A stretch of 64,000 bases of DNA from Sphingomonas bisphenolicum (GCF_024349785.1 NZ_AP018817.1:1395501-1459500), one strand, 5' to 3'. Numbered from the stretch's first letter, positions 53,951-63,281 are shown. The notes: a model not told the origin generated them from the letters alone. Numbers and translations: made by a program.

Positions 53951-54514
53951 CTAGAGGCGTCGGACGAGTTGCACCGCCACCGCGGCCCATGGCGGGTCGG
54001 TCAGCACCAATTGCCGCGCACCGGCGCCCAGCGGCAGCAGTTGCAGGCGGTCGCCTTCGCGGCCGATCAGGCGCCCGAACAGGAAACGGCCGGCGGGACG
54101 GGGAAATAATATGTCGCGATTGAGCGCGCCCGAAAACTCGTCGGGTGCGATGCGGCGGCACCAGATCGCGTCTCCGCTGCGATAATCGCCGATACTGGCG
54201 CTGACATGCACGCCGACCATCCCGTCGGAGACAAGCGGCGATGGGAAGGCGAGCGGCCGCGTCGGCGCGCGCGCGCCATCCGGCCCGAGCAAAGCGGCGA
54301 CCGCTATGTCGGCTTGTCCCGGCAAAGCCACCAGTTCGGCGGTGGTGGCGCCCAATGCCAGCGCGATTCGGTTGAGCCATTTGACCGAGACGGTGCGCGT
54401 GCCGGTTTCCAGCCGCCCGATCGTCTGGGCCGTTGTGGGTGGATCGCACAACGCGCCGACCTGTTCAAGCGTAAGCCCCTTGGCCTTGCGGACCTCGCGG
54501 ATACGGGTAATCAT
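53951..54514 (-). CDS. XRE-family transcriptional regulator
   Basis: About 187 residues. The N-terminal HTH_3 domain (residues about 2-60) reads IREVRKAKGLTLEQVGALCDPP ... IGRLETGTRTVSVKWLNRIALALGA. The C-terminal half resembles an S24/LexA-like beta domain (GVHVSASIGDYRSGDAIWCRR, GRFLFGRLIGREGDRLQLLPL) without an obvious Ser-Lys pair. ATG 54514 has GAGG five bases upstream. Divergent from the DUF6456 gene with about 100 bases between, which it may control. Confidence 0.85.
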   Translation of the reverse strand: MITRIREVRKAKGLTLEQVGALCDPPTTAQTIGRLETGTRTVSVKWLNRIALALGATTAELVALPGQADIAVAALLGPDGARAPTRPLAFPSPLVSDGMVGVHVSASIGDYRSGDAIWCRRIAPDEFSGALNRDILFPRPAGRFLFGRLIGREGDRLQLLPLGAGARQLVLTDPPWAAVAVQLVRRL

Positions 54515-54613
54515 CTGCACCTCGAAATAGAACCTATTTGGTTTTCTCTTTCCTACAAACTATCCCACATGGCAAGACCCTGCATGTCCAATCCCGTCAG
54601 CAAGGAGATGCAG

Positions 54614-55066
54614 ATGGTCGCTACCCATGTCGAGCAGATGATCGAAGACCCGGAAGGCCTGACCCAGGCCGTGCTGGTGCATGTCGGCGAATCGCCGCTC
54701 GCCTGGCTTCATGCACGGGGGCATTTGAGCGAGCGCCACTATCTGGCGGGCGACCTGCTGCGCCGCGATTGGGAAAAGGCCGGGCTGGGCGCACGGGTCA
54801 CCATGCGGTGGGATGGAGCGCCGCGCAGCGCCATTGGTGGGGGAGGGGCTGCCGATCCGACATTGGCCCAGCTGTCGGCGCGCGAACGGTTCGATGGCGC
54901 CATCCGCGCCGCTGGTCCCGGCCTTGCCGACATATTGTGGCGCGTCGCCTGTGCAGGCGAGGGGCTGAACGCTGCGGAAAAGGCGCTGGGCTGGCCCAGT
55001 CGGGCGGGGAAACTGGTGTTGACCCTGGCGCTCGACCGTGTGGCCGGATGGTATCGCGTGCCGTGA
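54614..55066 (+). CDS. DUF6456 domain protein
   Basis: About 150 residues. The DUF6456 pattern is complete: SPLAWLHARGHLSERHYLAGDLLRRDWEKAGL, VTMRWD, LSARERFDGAIRAAGPGLADILWRVACAGEGLNAAEKALGWPSRAGKLVLTLALDRVAGWY. Function unknown; members look like small helical DNA-associated proteins of alphaproteobacteria. ATG 54614 is chosen because AAGGAG lies six bases before it; ATGs at 54568 and 54584 are in frame. Confidence 0.85.
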   Translation: MVATHVEQMIEDPEGLTQAVLVHVGESPLAWLHARGHLSERHYLAGDLLRRDWEKAGLGARVTMRWDGAPRSAIGGGGAADPTLAQLSARERFDGAIRAAGPGLADILWRVACAGEGLNAAEKALGWPSRAGKLVLTLALDRVAGWYRVP

Positions 55067-55121
55067 TGTGGCGCTGACGCTATCAGTCCCGATGTCCGAG
55101 CGGGGCTGAAACGAAGATGCG

Positions 55122-55664
55122 TCAGGCAACCATGCCCGTACCGAGCAGCAGCAGGAGCTTCACGTCCATCGCATAGCCCTGCTCGCGCCAGATGGCGATC
55201 TGGTCGGGCAGGGTGGCGAGGGGTACGCGATGGACGTGAATATCCTCCTCGTCTACTCCGCCGCCCGCGCCGGTCTTTTCCAGGCCGTGTGCGCGGAAGA
55301 GGGTGAAACTCTCCGACACCATGCCTGGCGAGATGTAGAACTGGCCAAGCGATTCGAGGCGGTGCGGACGGAAGCCGGTTTCCTCCTCCAATTCGCGCGC
55401 GGCCGCAATGCCGGCCTCCTCGCCCTCCTCTCCGTCGCCGACGAGACCGGCGGGCAGTTCGATGCAACGTCGACCCAGAGGCACACGATACTGATCCACC
55501 AGCAGAACGTGAGGGCCATCATCCGTGTCGTCGATCGCCAGAATGACGGCGGCGTGGATACCGCGCGCGCGGCCGACATATTCCCATTTGCCACGCTTCT
55601 TGGCGGTGATGAAACGCCCCGTCCACATCACTTCTTCGGGTGCGTTCCGGTCGGGGTCGGTCAT
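55122..55664 (-). CDS. NUDIX hydrolase, ADP-ribose pyrophosphatase-like
   Basis: 180 residues. The Nudix box G-x5-E-x7-REUxEExGU is exact at residues 76-98 (GDGEEGEE ... RELEEETGF). Flanking VLLVDQYRVPLGRRCIELPAG and a Pro-less FYISPGMVSESFTLF segment match ADP-ribose hydrolases (NudF-like). Its ATG overlaps the stop of the TPM gene (ATGA), so it is the last gene of a lemA-TPM-TPM-nudix operon. Confidence 0.92.
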   Translation of the reverse strand: MTDPDRNAPEEVMWTGRFITAKKRGKWEYVGRARGIHAAVILAIDDTDDGPHVLLVDQYRVPLGRRCIELPAGLVGDGEEGEEAGIAAARELEEETGFRPHRLESLGQFYISPGMVSESFTLFRAHGLEKTGAGGGVDEEDIHVHRVPLATLPDQIAIWREQGYAMDVKLLLLLGTGMVA

Positions 55665-56338
55665 AATTCGATCAGCCTATCGGGCAGTTCGTTAATGTCG
55701 TCGTCGGCGCGCGGGAAGTGGGCGGTCAGCACGACGCCTACTTGTCGCACGGCATCCGCCAATCCCTCGCCGGCGCGGCCTGCGCGGATCGCGTCTATCA
55801 GCGCTGCCATTGCGTCGCCCCAGGCTTCCGCCGCGACCTTCTCGTTGATCGCCCTGTCGGCGACGATTTCGGCGCGATGCTCGTCGAGCGAGAGATAGAT
55901 GAGAACCCCGGTGCGGCCGAGGGTGCGCGCTTCGGCGGCGGTGCGGAACAGCAGGATGGCGCGTCGCCGCACCCGCCGCGCCTTGGTCGTACGCGGCGTC
56001 ACGGCCATGCGCAGCGGCATGATCGCCAGCAGATAGCGTATGACCAGGAATTTGAGGATGAGAAGGCCGAGCAGCCCCATCAGCAGCTTCCAGTCGGCCA
56101 GCTCATGCTCCCAGTCGAGCAACAGCGCTGACAGGAAGGCGCGGAGATAGCCCGGAAATGCGGCCATCAGCGCCAGCGCGATGAACACTGCCGCCGCTGC
56201 CCAGCTCAGGCCGACATCATGATAGCTGTCGGACCGTCGTGCGACGATGGTCACGATTTCGCCCGACGTATGGGCTTCCGCCTCGGTCACGGCGGCCGAA
56301 ACCAATTCGTGATCGGCCTGCGTCAGATGAAGCTGCAT
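55661..56338 (-). CDS. TPM-domain membrane protein
   Basis: 225 residues. LTQADHELVSAAVTEAEAHTSGEIVTIVARRSDSYHDVGL opens the TPM fold; two transmembrane segments lie at about 50-70 and 90-118; the C-terminal part is GRTGVLIYLSLDEHRAEIVADRAI. It resembles the YgcG-adjacent TPM proteins. ATG 56338 overlaps the stop of the larger TPM gene. Role in envelope maintenance is inferred from its LemA/TPM neighbours. Confidence 0.87.
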   Translation of the reverse strand: MQLHLTQADHELVSAAVTEAEAHTSGEIVTIVARRSDSYHDVGLSWAAAAVFIALALMAAFPGYLRAFLSALLLDWEHELADWKLLMGLLGLLILKFLVIRYLLAIMPLRMAVTPRTTKARRVRRRAILLFRTAAEARTLGRTGVLIYLSLDEHRAEIVADRAINEKVAAEAWGDAMAALIDAIRAGRAGEGLADAVRQVGVVLTAHFPRADDDINELPDRLIEL

Positions 56339-57144
56339 CACCAATCTCCCGACGCGCCGCCGCCGCCGAAGCTGCCGCCACCGGAAAAGCCGCCGCCGCT
56401 GTCGCCGCCGCCCCAACTCGATCCGCCCCATCCGGAACCGCCGCCCGATCCCCATCCGGAACTGCCGGTTCCCGGACCCCAGATGATGATCGGGGCGCTT
56501 CCGCCGCCGCGGCGATAGCGTGTCCCGCCCCGTGCGCGCGACAGCATCGGCAGGGCAACGAAGAAGATGATGAACAATATGATCCAGAAGCCGATGATCG
56601 CGCCGCCCCCGTCATCCTGTTTCCGGGCGTCCGCTTCGGCCGCCGCTGCGCGCGCCTTGGCCTCGTCCGGTGGCAGGGCCAGCAGGCCCGTGATCTGATC
56701 GACGCCTGCATCGATACCGCCCGGCATGTCCCCGGCCTTGAAACGCGGGGCGATGGCGTTGCGAACGATCTGCGAGGACAGCGCATCGGTCAGCACGCCC
56801 TCCAGGCCATAGCCGACTTCGATGCGTATCTTGCGCTCGGCCGGCGCGACGATCAGCAGCGCGCCGTTGCTGTCCTTGTCGCCGATGCCCCAGGCGCGAC
56901 CCAGGCGATAACCATAGTCAGATATGTCATAGCCCTGAAGATCAGGAATTGTCGCCACGACGAGCGAACGGCCGCTCGCTTTTTTCTGCGCGATCAGTTT
57001 CTGGCTGAGCGCCTGCTCCTGTGCAGGATCGAGCAGGTTCGCCGCATCGACCACGCCCTTGTCATCGAATGTGGGAAAGCTCTGCGCCCACGCCGCCGGC
57101 GCGAGCGCCAGCAGCGTGAGGATCAGGACCAGGCGGCGAAGCAT
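56338..57144 (-). CDS. TPM-domain protein with Gly/Ser-rich tail (YgcG family)
   Basis: 268 residues. Signal peptide 1-20 (AWAQSF), TPM domain (about 25-155: VVDAANLLDPAQEQALSQKL, VATIPDLQGYDISDYGYRLGRAWGIGD, GYGLEGVLTDALS), a transmembrane helix at about 180-198 and a low-complexity tail rich in Gly, Ser and Trp to the end. The layout is typical of YgcG. It is often next to lemA, as here; TPM/LemA pairs are thought to act at the membrane, function uncertain. Confidence 0.9.
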   Translation of the reverse strand: MLRRLVLILTLLALAPAAWAQSFPTFDDKGVVDAANLLDPAQEQALSQKLIAQKKASGRSLVVATIPDLQGYDISDYGYRLGRAWGIGDKDSNGALLIVAPAERKIRIEVGYGLEGVLTDALSSQIVRNAIAPRFKAGDMPGGIDAGVDQITGLLALPPDEAKARAAAAEADARKQDDGGGAIIGFWIILFIIFFVALPMLSRARGGTRYRRGGGSAPIIIWGPGTGSSGWGSGGGSGWGGSSWGGGDSGGGFSGGGSFGGGGASGDW

Positions 57145-57148
57145 CCGA

Positions 57149-57751
57149 TCAGTTGCCGAAGTCGACCTTCGGCGCCTCCTCCGCGCCCGGCGTAGTGGCC
57201 TGGAACGGGGTCATGGGCTTCGCGCCATGGATCAGCTTGGCGCCGATCGCGTCGGGGAAGGTACGGATGCGGGTATTATAGGCCTGCACTGCGCCATTAT
57301 AGTCGCGGATGGCGACGGCGATGCGGTTCTCCGTGCCTTCCAGTTGCGACTGGAGTTGCAGGAAATTCTCGTTGGTCTTGAGGTCGGGATAGGCCTCGAC
57401 CGTGGCGAGGAGGCGGCCCAGCCCCTGGCTCAGTTGGGCTTGCGCCGCCTGGAACTGCGCCACCTTGGCGGGATCGGACAGATCTTCGGCGTTGACCTGG
57501 ACCGACGTCGCCTTGGCGCGGGCTTCGACCACAGCGGTCAGCGTCGCCTGTTCCTGCTTGCCTGCCGCCTTCACGGTGGCGACGAGATTGCCCGTCAGGT
57601 TGGCGCGGCGTTGATATTGCGCCTGGACGTCGGCCCATTTCGCCTTCGCCTCCTCTTCGGCGGTCGGCACGCTGTTGATGCCACAGGCGGACAGGGCAAG
57701 CGCCCCGAACATCGGTAGCAGGACGGTGGAGAAGCGGCGCAGGAGCGTCAT
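57149..57751 (-). CDS. lemA: LemA family lipoprotein
   Basis: 200 residues. A lipoprotein signal ends LALSAC, so the mature Cys near residue 23 would be acylated. The LemA coiled-coil domain follows (KWADVQAQYQRRANLTGNLVATVKAAG, ... LEGTENRIAVAIRDYNGAVQAYNTRIRTFPDAI). GAGGA precedes ATG 57751 by about seven bases. First gene of the lemA-TPM-TPM-nudix unit. Biological role not settled. Confidence 0.94.
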   Translation of the reverse strand: MTLLRRFSTVLLPMFGALALSACGINSVPTAEEEAKAKWADVQAQYQRRANLTGNLVATVKAAGKQEQATLTAVVEARAKATSVQVNAEDLSDPAKVAQFQAAQAQLSQGLGRLLATVEAYPDLKTNENFLQLQSQLEGTENRIAVAIRDYNGAVQAYNTRIRTFPDAIGAKLIHGAKPMTPFQATTPGAEEAPKVDFGN

Positions 57752-57854
57752 GGAACATCCTCGGCTTTTTGTTTCGCCTGTGGAAATAGGGCGTTGTCCT
57801 GAAAGGCGCAACGGGCCATCCTGATATTATCGTAGACAGCGCAAGGAGTTCCCC

Positions 57855-58292
57855 ATGGGACTGATTTCCGAATTCAAGACATTCATCAACCGCGGCAATG
57901 TGATGGACCTCGCGGTCGGTGTCATCATTGGCGGCGCCTTCGCCACCATCACGAAGTCGCTGACCGACGACCTCATCATGCCGGTGGTCGGCTACATCTT
58001 CGGCGGCGCCGATTTTTCCGGTTATTTTGTGCGGCTCGGAGAGTTGCCGGCTGGCTTCAAGGGCAATCCTGACAGCTATACCGATCTGAAAGCCGCCGGC
58101 GTCGCGATGTTCGGCTGGGGACAGTTTTTGACCGTGCTGGTCAATTTCATCATTCTCGCCTTCATCATCTTCTTGCTGGTCAAGGCGATGAACAAGCTTA
58201 CCGCCAAGCCCGAACCTGCGCCGGCCGCGCCGGCCCCCACGCCCGAGGACATCGTGCTGCTGCGCGAAATCCGGGATTCGCTTAAAAAATAA
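57855..58292 (+). CDS. mscL: Large-conductance mechanosensitive channel
   Basis: Homopentameric inner-membrane channel opened by membrane tension, releasing solutes on osmotic downshock. 145 residues: amphipathic N-helix [23 protein letters not shown]1 with [12 protein letters not shown], periplasmic loop, TM2 [20 protein letters not shown] and a C-terminal bundle helix after a Pro/Ala-rich linker. AAGGAG stands eight bases before the ATG. Confidence 0.97.
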   Translation: MGLISEFKTFINRGNVMDLAVGVIIGGAFATITKSLTDDLIMPVVGYIFGGADFSGYFVRLGELPAGFKGNPDSYTDLKAAGVAMFGWGQFLTVLVNFIILAFIIFLLVKAMNKLTAKPEPAPAAPAPTPEDIVLLREIRDSLKK

Positions 58293-58438
58293 TCGTTTTT
58301 GCGACGAAACGAGGCCGCGACGGGAACCATCATGCATGCGGCCGGTTGATCCGCGTCAGGGTTCCAGATGGCGTGGCGCCGATGGAATCCCGTGCCGAAT
58401 GACGTCAGCCCCCGGGGGCGCAAACAGGAGAATACGCC

Positions 58439-58708
58439 GTGAAAACTTTCGTCACAGTCCTGGGCCTTGCCAGCCTTGTCGCGCTCGCCGCGTGCGATTC
58501 CGCCAAGGAAAACAAGGTCGAGAACGCTTACGAGAACCAGGCGGACGCACTCGACAACCAGGCCGACAATATGGAGGCGATGGCCGACAATCTGAGCGGC
58601 AACGCCGAGAATGCGGCTGAAAACGCCGCCGACGCGCTGGAGAACAAGGCTGCCGCCACCCGCGAAGCGGGTGACAAGGCTGAGGATGCCGTCGAAAAGC
58701 ATCAATAA
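58439..58708 (+). CDS. Small lipoprotein with Asn/Ala-rich helical repeats
   Basis: 89 residues starting at GTG 58439 (AGGAGA upstream). Signal peptide with lipobox LVALAAC, Cys19 acylated. The mature part is a single acidic helix of heptad-like repeats (NQADALDNQADNMEAMADNL, NAENAAENAADALENKAA). It resembles small Ala/Asn-rich envelope lipoproteins of sphingomonads; function unknown. A hairpin terminator follows 26 bases downstream. Confidence 0.82.
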   Translation: MKTFVTVLGLASLVALAACDSAKENKVENAYENQADALDNQADNMEAMADNLSGNAENAAENAADALENKAAATREAGDKAEDAVEKHQ

Positions 58709-58733
58709 GCAGCGGTTCACTACCCGAGCCGAC

Positions 58734-58766
58734 AAGGGCGTCGCGTCTGTGCGCGGCGCCCTTTTT
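58734..58766 (+). terminator. Rho-independent terminator after the small lipoprotein gene
   Basis: AAGGGCGTCGCG pairs with CGCGGCGCCCTT across a six-base loop, one mismatch, followed by TTTTT. Confidence 0.85.
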
Positions 58767-58861
58767 GCATGAACGCATTACGCCGCTCGTCTCGCCTTTA
58801 ACGGCCCTTTAACCACGCCCCGCCATGGTGCCCCTGCGCGCATCCGTGGGGCCCATAGGGA

Positions 58862-61234
58862 ATGGACGAACTACTTCAGGAATTCATATCCGAGACCCAG
58901 GAAACGCTGGAGGCTCTCGCAGGCGAAGTGGTCGCCTGGGAAGCCGATCCATCCGACCGGGATCGGCTGGATGCCATCTTCCGCTTTTTCCATACGGTGA
59001 AGGGTAGCTGCGGCTTCCTGAATTTGCCGCGCTTCGAACGGCTGAGTCACGCGGCCGAGGATGTGCTGTCCGAGATTCGCGCTGGAAAGCGTGGGGCGGA
59101 CCCCGCCACCGTAAGCGCCGTACTCGGCATCATGGACCGGATTGGCGAACTGACCGAGGCGGTCGCCATCGGTGCGGCCCTGCCCAGCGAGAATGATGAT
59201 TTTCTGATCGGCGCTCTGAGCGCCCAGCCCGAACGCGCCGCTCAGTCAGCGATCGAAACGGCCGCAGCGCCCGTTGCCGTCGCGCGGCAGGGTGGGGCGC
59301 AATCGGGGCCGCGGACCATTCGCCTGCCTCTCAGTCTGATCGATCAGTTGATGAATGGCGTGTCGGACATGGTGCTGGCGCGCAATGAATTGTCGCGCAA
59401 GCTGCGCGAGCGTTCCGCCGATCCCGAACTGGATAATGTGTTCGAACGGCTGTCGAGCTGCGTCGCCGACATGCGCGACGTGATATCCAAGACGCGGATG
59501 CAACGGGTCGATCGCCTGTTTGCGGCCATCCCGCGTATGGTGCGCGACCTTGGCCGCGACCTTGGCAAGCGCATCGACCTCACGCTGGAAGGCGGCGATG
59601 TCGAAATGGACCGCGAAATGGTGGAGATGGTCGTCGATCCGCTCACCCATATCGTGCGCAACAGCATCGATCACGGTATCGAGACGCCTGAAAACCGGCG
59701 CGCCGCGGGGAAACCGGACGCGGGGCGCTTGCGGCTGGAAGCACGCCAGTCGGGCAATCAGATCGTCATTGCGATCGCCGACGACGGTGCAGGCATCGAC
59801 ACGGCGCGTCTGGTCGACAAGGCCATCGCCGCAGGCCGGCTGACCCGGCAAGCCGCCATGCGTCTTTCCGAAGAAGACAAGCTCGACCTTATTTTCCAGG
59901 CCGGCCTTTCGACCGCGAATCAGGTGACCGCCATTTCCGGCCGGGGTGTCGGCATGGATGTGGTGCGCGCCAATGTGGAGCGTATCGGCGGGGTTATCGC
60001 TCTCGACAATCATCCGGGGCAGGGGTTGTGCATTACGTTGCGCGTGCCGTTGACGCTGACGATCATTCCCGGGCTGATTGTCCGGGCCGGCGGTCAGCAT
60101 TTCGCGATCCCGCGCTCGGCGGTGGTCGAAATCCTGCACGACAATAATGAAACGTTGCAGGTCAGCGAGGTCGGGGGCGCAAAGATCGCGACGATTCGCG
60201 CGATCCGCCATTCCATGGTCGATCTTGAAGATGTGCTGGGCATGGAAAAGCCCGTTCAGCAGGGGCCGCGCGCTATCATGGTGGTGCGTTCGGCCACTGG
60301 CGTACCCTTCGCGATGGGCGTGTCGGCGGTCGACAATCATGAGGAACTGGTGATCCGTCCGGCCTCGCCCCTGGTGATGGCGACCGGGGTCTATGCCGGC
60401 ATGACCCTGCCTGACAATGGCAAGCCGATGCTGTTGCTCGACGCCGCCGGTCTCGCCAACGCGGCGCGTCTGCCCAACATCGTGGACGATCGGGCTGCGC
60501 GGCAGCAGGAAGAGCAAGCCGGCGCGCAAGCCGGCGTCGAGATGGTCGCGGCACTGCGTTTCGAGGAACTGACGGGCGAACGCCGCCTGCTCAAATTGTC
60601 ACTGATCGAGCGGGTCGAAGATATCGATGCAAGCCTGTTCGGCAAATCGGGCGGCCGTGCGTTCGTGCGGCTCGACGAGCGGCTGGTGCCTGTCGCCAAC
60701 GGCCTGTCGCAATTCGATCGGGCCAAGGTGTCCGCGCTGCGCTTGCGCGACGATCGGCGCGAGGCCTGCTATCCCGTGGCAAGCGTACTCGACATCGTCC
60801 AGATGCCGGCCGTCCCGGACATGGTCGCCATGCATGGGATGTTGAGCGGCGTCGCGGTAGTCGATGGCGAGCATCTCGAGGTGATCAATCCCTTCGCCCT
60901 TTTCGCCGGTTTGCCCGAAGAAGGGGCGGTCGAGCGTGCGCGGGGGCGATGCGTGCTGGCCGACAGCGGCGATGGATGGACGCGTGAGATATTGGCGCCA
61001 TTGCTGCGGCAGGCGGGGCATGAGGTGGTTCTGGGCCTGCCCGGCGACTGCGCCGTCGATCCGGAAGACGTGGTCCTTTGCACGGAAGCGGATGCCGCGC
61101 AGGCGGCCGAAATCATGGGGTGTCGCGTCGTGCATCTGCGCGCCTCGCCTCGCCCTGAAGGGCCGCAGGACGTCAGCATTTATCGCTATGATCAGGATGC
61201 GCTGATGGCGGCGATCGCCGGTCGGCGGGCTTAA
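58862..61234 (+). CDS. cheA: Chemotaxis histidine kinase CheA with extra C-terminal CheW-like and receiver-like parts
   Basis: 790 residues. P1/Hpt domain (1-110) with phospho-acceptor His44 in FFHTVKGSCGF; P3 dimerisation (about 150-212); P4 kinase with N-box HIVRNSIDHGIE (263-274), DDGAG (307-311) and GRGVGMDV; P5 CheW-like domain (about 400-535). Beyond this lie a second CheW-like segment (about 545-690) and a receiver-like tail (about 697-790, CVLADSGDGWTREILAPLLRQAGHEV). The tail lacks the phosphorylatable Asp. P2 is not recognisable. Starts the cheA-W-Y-B-R operon. It presumably phosphorylates the CheY and CheB encoded downstream. Confidence 0.95.
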   Translation: MDELLQEFISETQETLEALAGEVVAWEADPSDRDRLDAIFRFFHTVKGSCGFLNLPRFERLSHAAEDVLSEIRAGKRGADPATVSAVLGIMDRIGELTEAVAIGAALPSENDDFLIGALSAQPERAAQSAIETAAAPVAVARQGGAQSGPRTIRLPLSLIDQLMNGVSDMVLARNELSRKLRERSADPELDNVFERLSSCVADMRDVISKTRMQRVDRLFAAIPRMVRDLGRDLGKRIDLTLEGGDVEMDREMVEMVVDPLTHIVRNSIDHGIETPENRRAAGKPDAGRLRLEARQSGNQIVIAIADDGAGIDTARLVDKAIAAGRLTRQAAMRLSEEDKLDLIFQAGLSTANQVTAISGRGVGMDVVRANVERIGGVIALDNHPGQGLCITLRVPLTLTIIPGLIVRAGGQHFAIPRSAVVEILHDNNETLQVSEVGGAKIATIRAIRHSMVDLEDVLGMEKPVQQGPRAIMVVRSATGVPFAMGVSAVDNHEELVIRPASPLVMATGVYAGMTLPDNGKPMLLLDAAGLANAARLPNIVDDRAARQQEEQAGAQAGVEMVAALRFEELTGERRLLKLSLIERVEDIDASLFGKSGGRAFVRLDERLVPVANGLSQFDRAKVSALRLRDDRREACYPVASVLDIVQMPAVPDMVAMHGMLSGVAVVDGEHLEVINPFALFAGLPEEGAVERARGRCVLADSGDGWTREILAPLLRQAGHEVVLGLPGDCAVDPEDVVLCTEADAAQAAEIMGCRVVHLRASPRPEGPQDVSIYRYDQDALMAAIAGRRA

Positions 61235-61245
61235 GGAAGGCGGCC

Positions 61246-61683
61246 ATGGATCAGCTCTATCTTCTTGCGACTCTGGCCAACACGCGGATCGCGGTCGAAA
61301 CCGGAGAGGTTGAGGCGGTTGTCCGCCTGACCGATATATCCCCGGTGCCGGGCATGGGGGCGCATGTCGCCGGCCTTTCCGCCTTGCGCAGTCGCGTCCT
61401 CACCATCATCGATGTCGCCGCATTGATCCACGGCCGGGCTACCCCGGCCGAGCAACGCGGCCTCGCCATCATCGCCAATATCAGCGGCCACAGCTATGGC
61501 CTGATGGTCGATGGCGTGTCGGATATCTGCCGCGTGCCGGAGGGGGAGCTCCCGTTGCGTGGTCAACTCGACCCTGCCTGGGCGCCGTATGCGCGCGCGC
61601 TGGTCGAACATGATGGCCATTCCTGGCTGCTGGTTTCGCTGGCTGCATTCATCGAGGGCGGCGCCTTGGCCCAGGCGGCATAA
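61246..61683 (+). CDS. cheW: CheW coupling protein
   Basis: 145 residues, one SH3-like CheW domain: IAVETGEVEAVVRLTDISPVPGMGAHVAGLSALRSRVLTIIDVAALI, GLMVDGVSDICRVPEG. Bridges CheA to receptors. It starts 11 bases after the cheA stop. Slightly shorter than E. coli CheW. Confidence 0.94.
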   Translation: MDQLYLLATLANTRIAVETGEVEAVVRLTDISPVPGMGAHVAGLSALRSRVLTIIDVAALIHGRATPAEQRGLAIIANISGHSYGLMVDGVSDICRVPEGELPLRGQLDPAWAPYARALVEHDGHSWLLVSLAAFIEGGALAQAA

Positions 61684-61766
61684 AGAATGGTGCGTCGTTT
61701 ACCAAATACTTGGCTTTGCCGGTTAAGCCCGCTGCAACGGGACGCAAAAAACCTAAGGGACGCTTC

Positions 61767-62132
61767 ATGAAGAATTGCCTGGTCGTCGACGATTCAAAGG
61801 TCATCCGCAAGGTTGCCCGCCACATTCTCGAATCGCTGGACCTGACGGTCAGCGAGGCGGTGGACGGACAGGACGCGCTGACCAAATGCGAGGCTTTCCC
61901 GCCCGATGTCGTGCTGCTCGACTGGAACATGCCGATCATGAGCGGCATGGAGTTCCTTCAGGCCCTGTCCAGCGCGAAGATGGCGGCACGGCCCAAGATC
62001 ATCTTCTGCACCACCGAAAATGGCATCAGCCATATCAAGGCGGCGGTCGAGGCCGGTGCCGACGAATATGTCATGAAGCCATTCGACAGGGAGACATTGG
62101 AAAGCAAGCTGGCGATTGTCGGCGTGATCTAG
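61767..62132 (+). CDS. cheY: Single-domain response regulator CheY
   Basis: 121 residues, receiver domain only. Acidic pair in VVDDSKVIRK (Asp8, Asp9), phospho-acceptor Asp52 in VVLLDWNMP, Thr in FCTTENG and Lys in EYVMKPFD. ATG 61767 has AAGGGA upstream and yields the standard CheY length; the frame continues back to 61710. The preceding 83 bases hold no gene. Confidence 0.96.
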   Translation: MKNCLVVDDSKVIRKVARHILESLDLTVSEAVDGQDALTKCEAFPPDVVLLDWNMPIMSGMEFLQALSSAKMAARPKIIFCTTENGISHIKAAVEAGADEYVMKPFDRETLESKLAIVGVI

Positions 62133-62195
62133 CGGCGCCTTCCCGCTGATCCAGGAGTGCCCGATTTCCATCTGATCCTTCCGCGCAGAAAGTCC

Positions 62196-63281
62196 ATGAT
62201 GAACGCGATCATGCCGATACCATCCAGCCGCAGCAGTGAACGACGCACCGTTCGCACGCTGGTGGTCGATGATTCGGTCGTCGTGCGGACAGTCATCGAA
62301 CGCATTCTTCATGGCGATCCGGGCTATAATGTGGTGCACAAAACCAACAGCGCCGAACATGCGCTGGGCTATCTGGCGGAAAATGTAGTCGATCTGGTGC
62401 TGCTCGACATTGAGCTGCCGGGCCAGAGCGGTCTGGCTGCCTTGCCGCAGATATTGCGCGCGAATCCGGCCGTGAAGGTCGCGATTCTGTCGGGGCGATG
62501 CGAGGAAGGCAGCGCCGCCGCGATCGAGGCGCTGGCGCTCGGGGCCAGCGATATCGTGTCCAAGCCAGGCAGTGGCAGCTTCGGCGAACAATTCCCCCAG
62601 GCGCTCATAGACCGGCTGAACCGGCTGTTTGGCGATCGACTTGCAGCACCGCCGCTGCCGCGTCTACCCACCCCGCCATCGGTTGATCCTGCCACCGCGC
62701 CGCTCGCCTGCATTGGCATCGGCGCATCGACCGGTGGCATTCATGCCTTGGGCCAGCTATTTCAGGGGCTCGCTGCGCCGTTGGGCGTGCCGCTGCTGCT
62801 GACCCAGCATCTCCCCGCCAGCTTCACTGTTTATTTCGCGCAGCAACTGTCACGGATGACCAGCCTGCGTGTGAAGGTGGCGGAAACCGGCGATCTGCTG
62901 ACACCCGATATCGTCTATGTCGCACCCGGTGACGCCAATATCCAATTGCGGCGCGGCTTGCATGGCCGTGTCACGATCCTCCTCAATCCCGAACGCACGC
63001 CGGCTGGCAATCTGCCCGGCGTCGATCCGATGTTTGCCAGCATGGCGGAAGTCTATGGAGCGGGGGCCGCGGGCATCGTGCTCACCGGCATGGGGCGCGA
63101 CGGAACATTAGGCGCGCGCGAGATCGTCGCGGCCGGCGGCTGGATCGTCGCCCAGGACGAAGCGAGCAGCGTGGTGTGGGGGATGCCGGGTTCGGTCGCC
63201 GGGGCCGGGCTGACCTGCGCGGTCATGGAGCCCTTGGCGATCATGAATTTCGTGGCCCGCCGTGGAAAGATTGCCGCCTGA
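62196..63281 (+). CDS. cheB: Protein-glutamate methylesterase/glutaminase CheB
   Basis: 361 residues. Receiver domain (20-145) with Asp25/Asp26 and phospho-acceptor Asp71 (VLLDIELPG). Methylesterase domain (about 170-361) with Ser178 in GIGASTGG, His205 in TQHLP and Asp near 302 in TGMGRDG. It removes receptor methyl groups when phosphorylated by CheA. ATG 62196 gives a short lead-in; a GTG at 62157 is in frame. The stop overlaps the cheR start (TGATG). Confidence 0.95.
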   Translation: MMNAIMPIPSSRSSERRTVRTLVVDDSVVVRTVIERILHGDPGYNVVHKTNSAEHALGYLAENVVDLVLLDIELPGQSGLAALPQILRANPAVKVAILSGRCEEGSAAAIEALALGASDIVSKPGSGSFGEQFPQALIDRLNRLFGDRLAAPPLPRLPTPPSVDPATAPLACIGIGASTGGIHALGQLFQGLAAPLGVPLLLTQHLPASFTVYFAQQLSRMTSLRVKVAETGDLLTPDIVYVAPGDANIQLRRGLHGRVTILLNPERTPAGNLPGVDPMFASMAEVYGAGAAGIVLTGMGRDGTLGAREIVAAGGWIVAQDEASSVVWGMPGSVAGAGLTCAVMEPLAIMNFVARRGKIAA

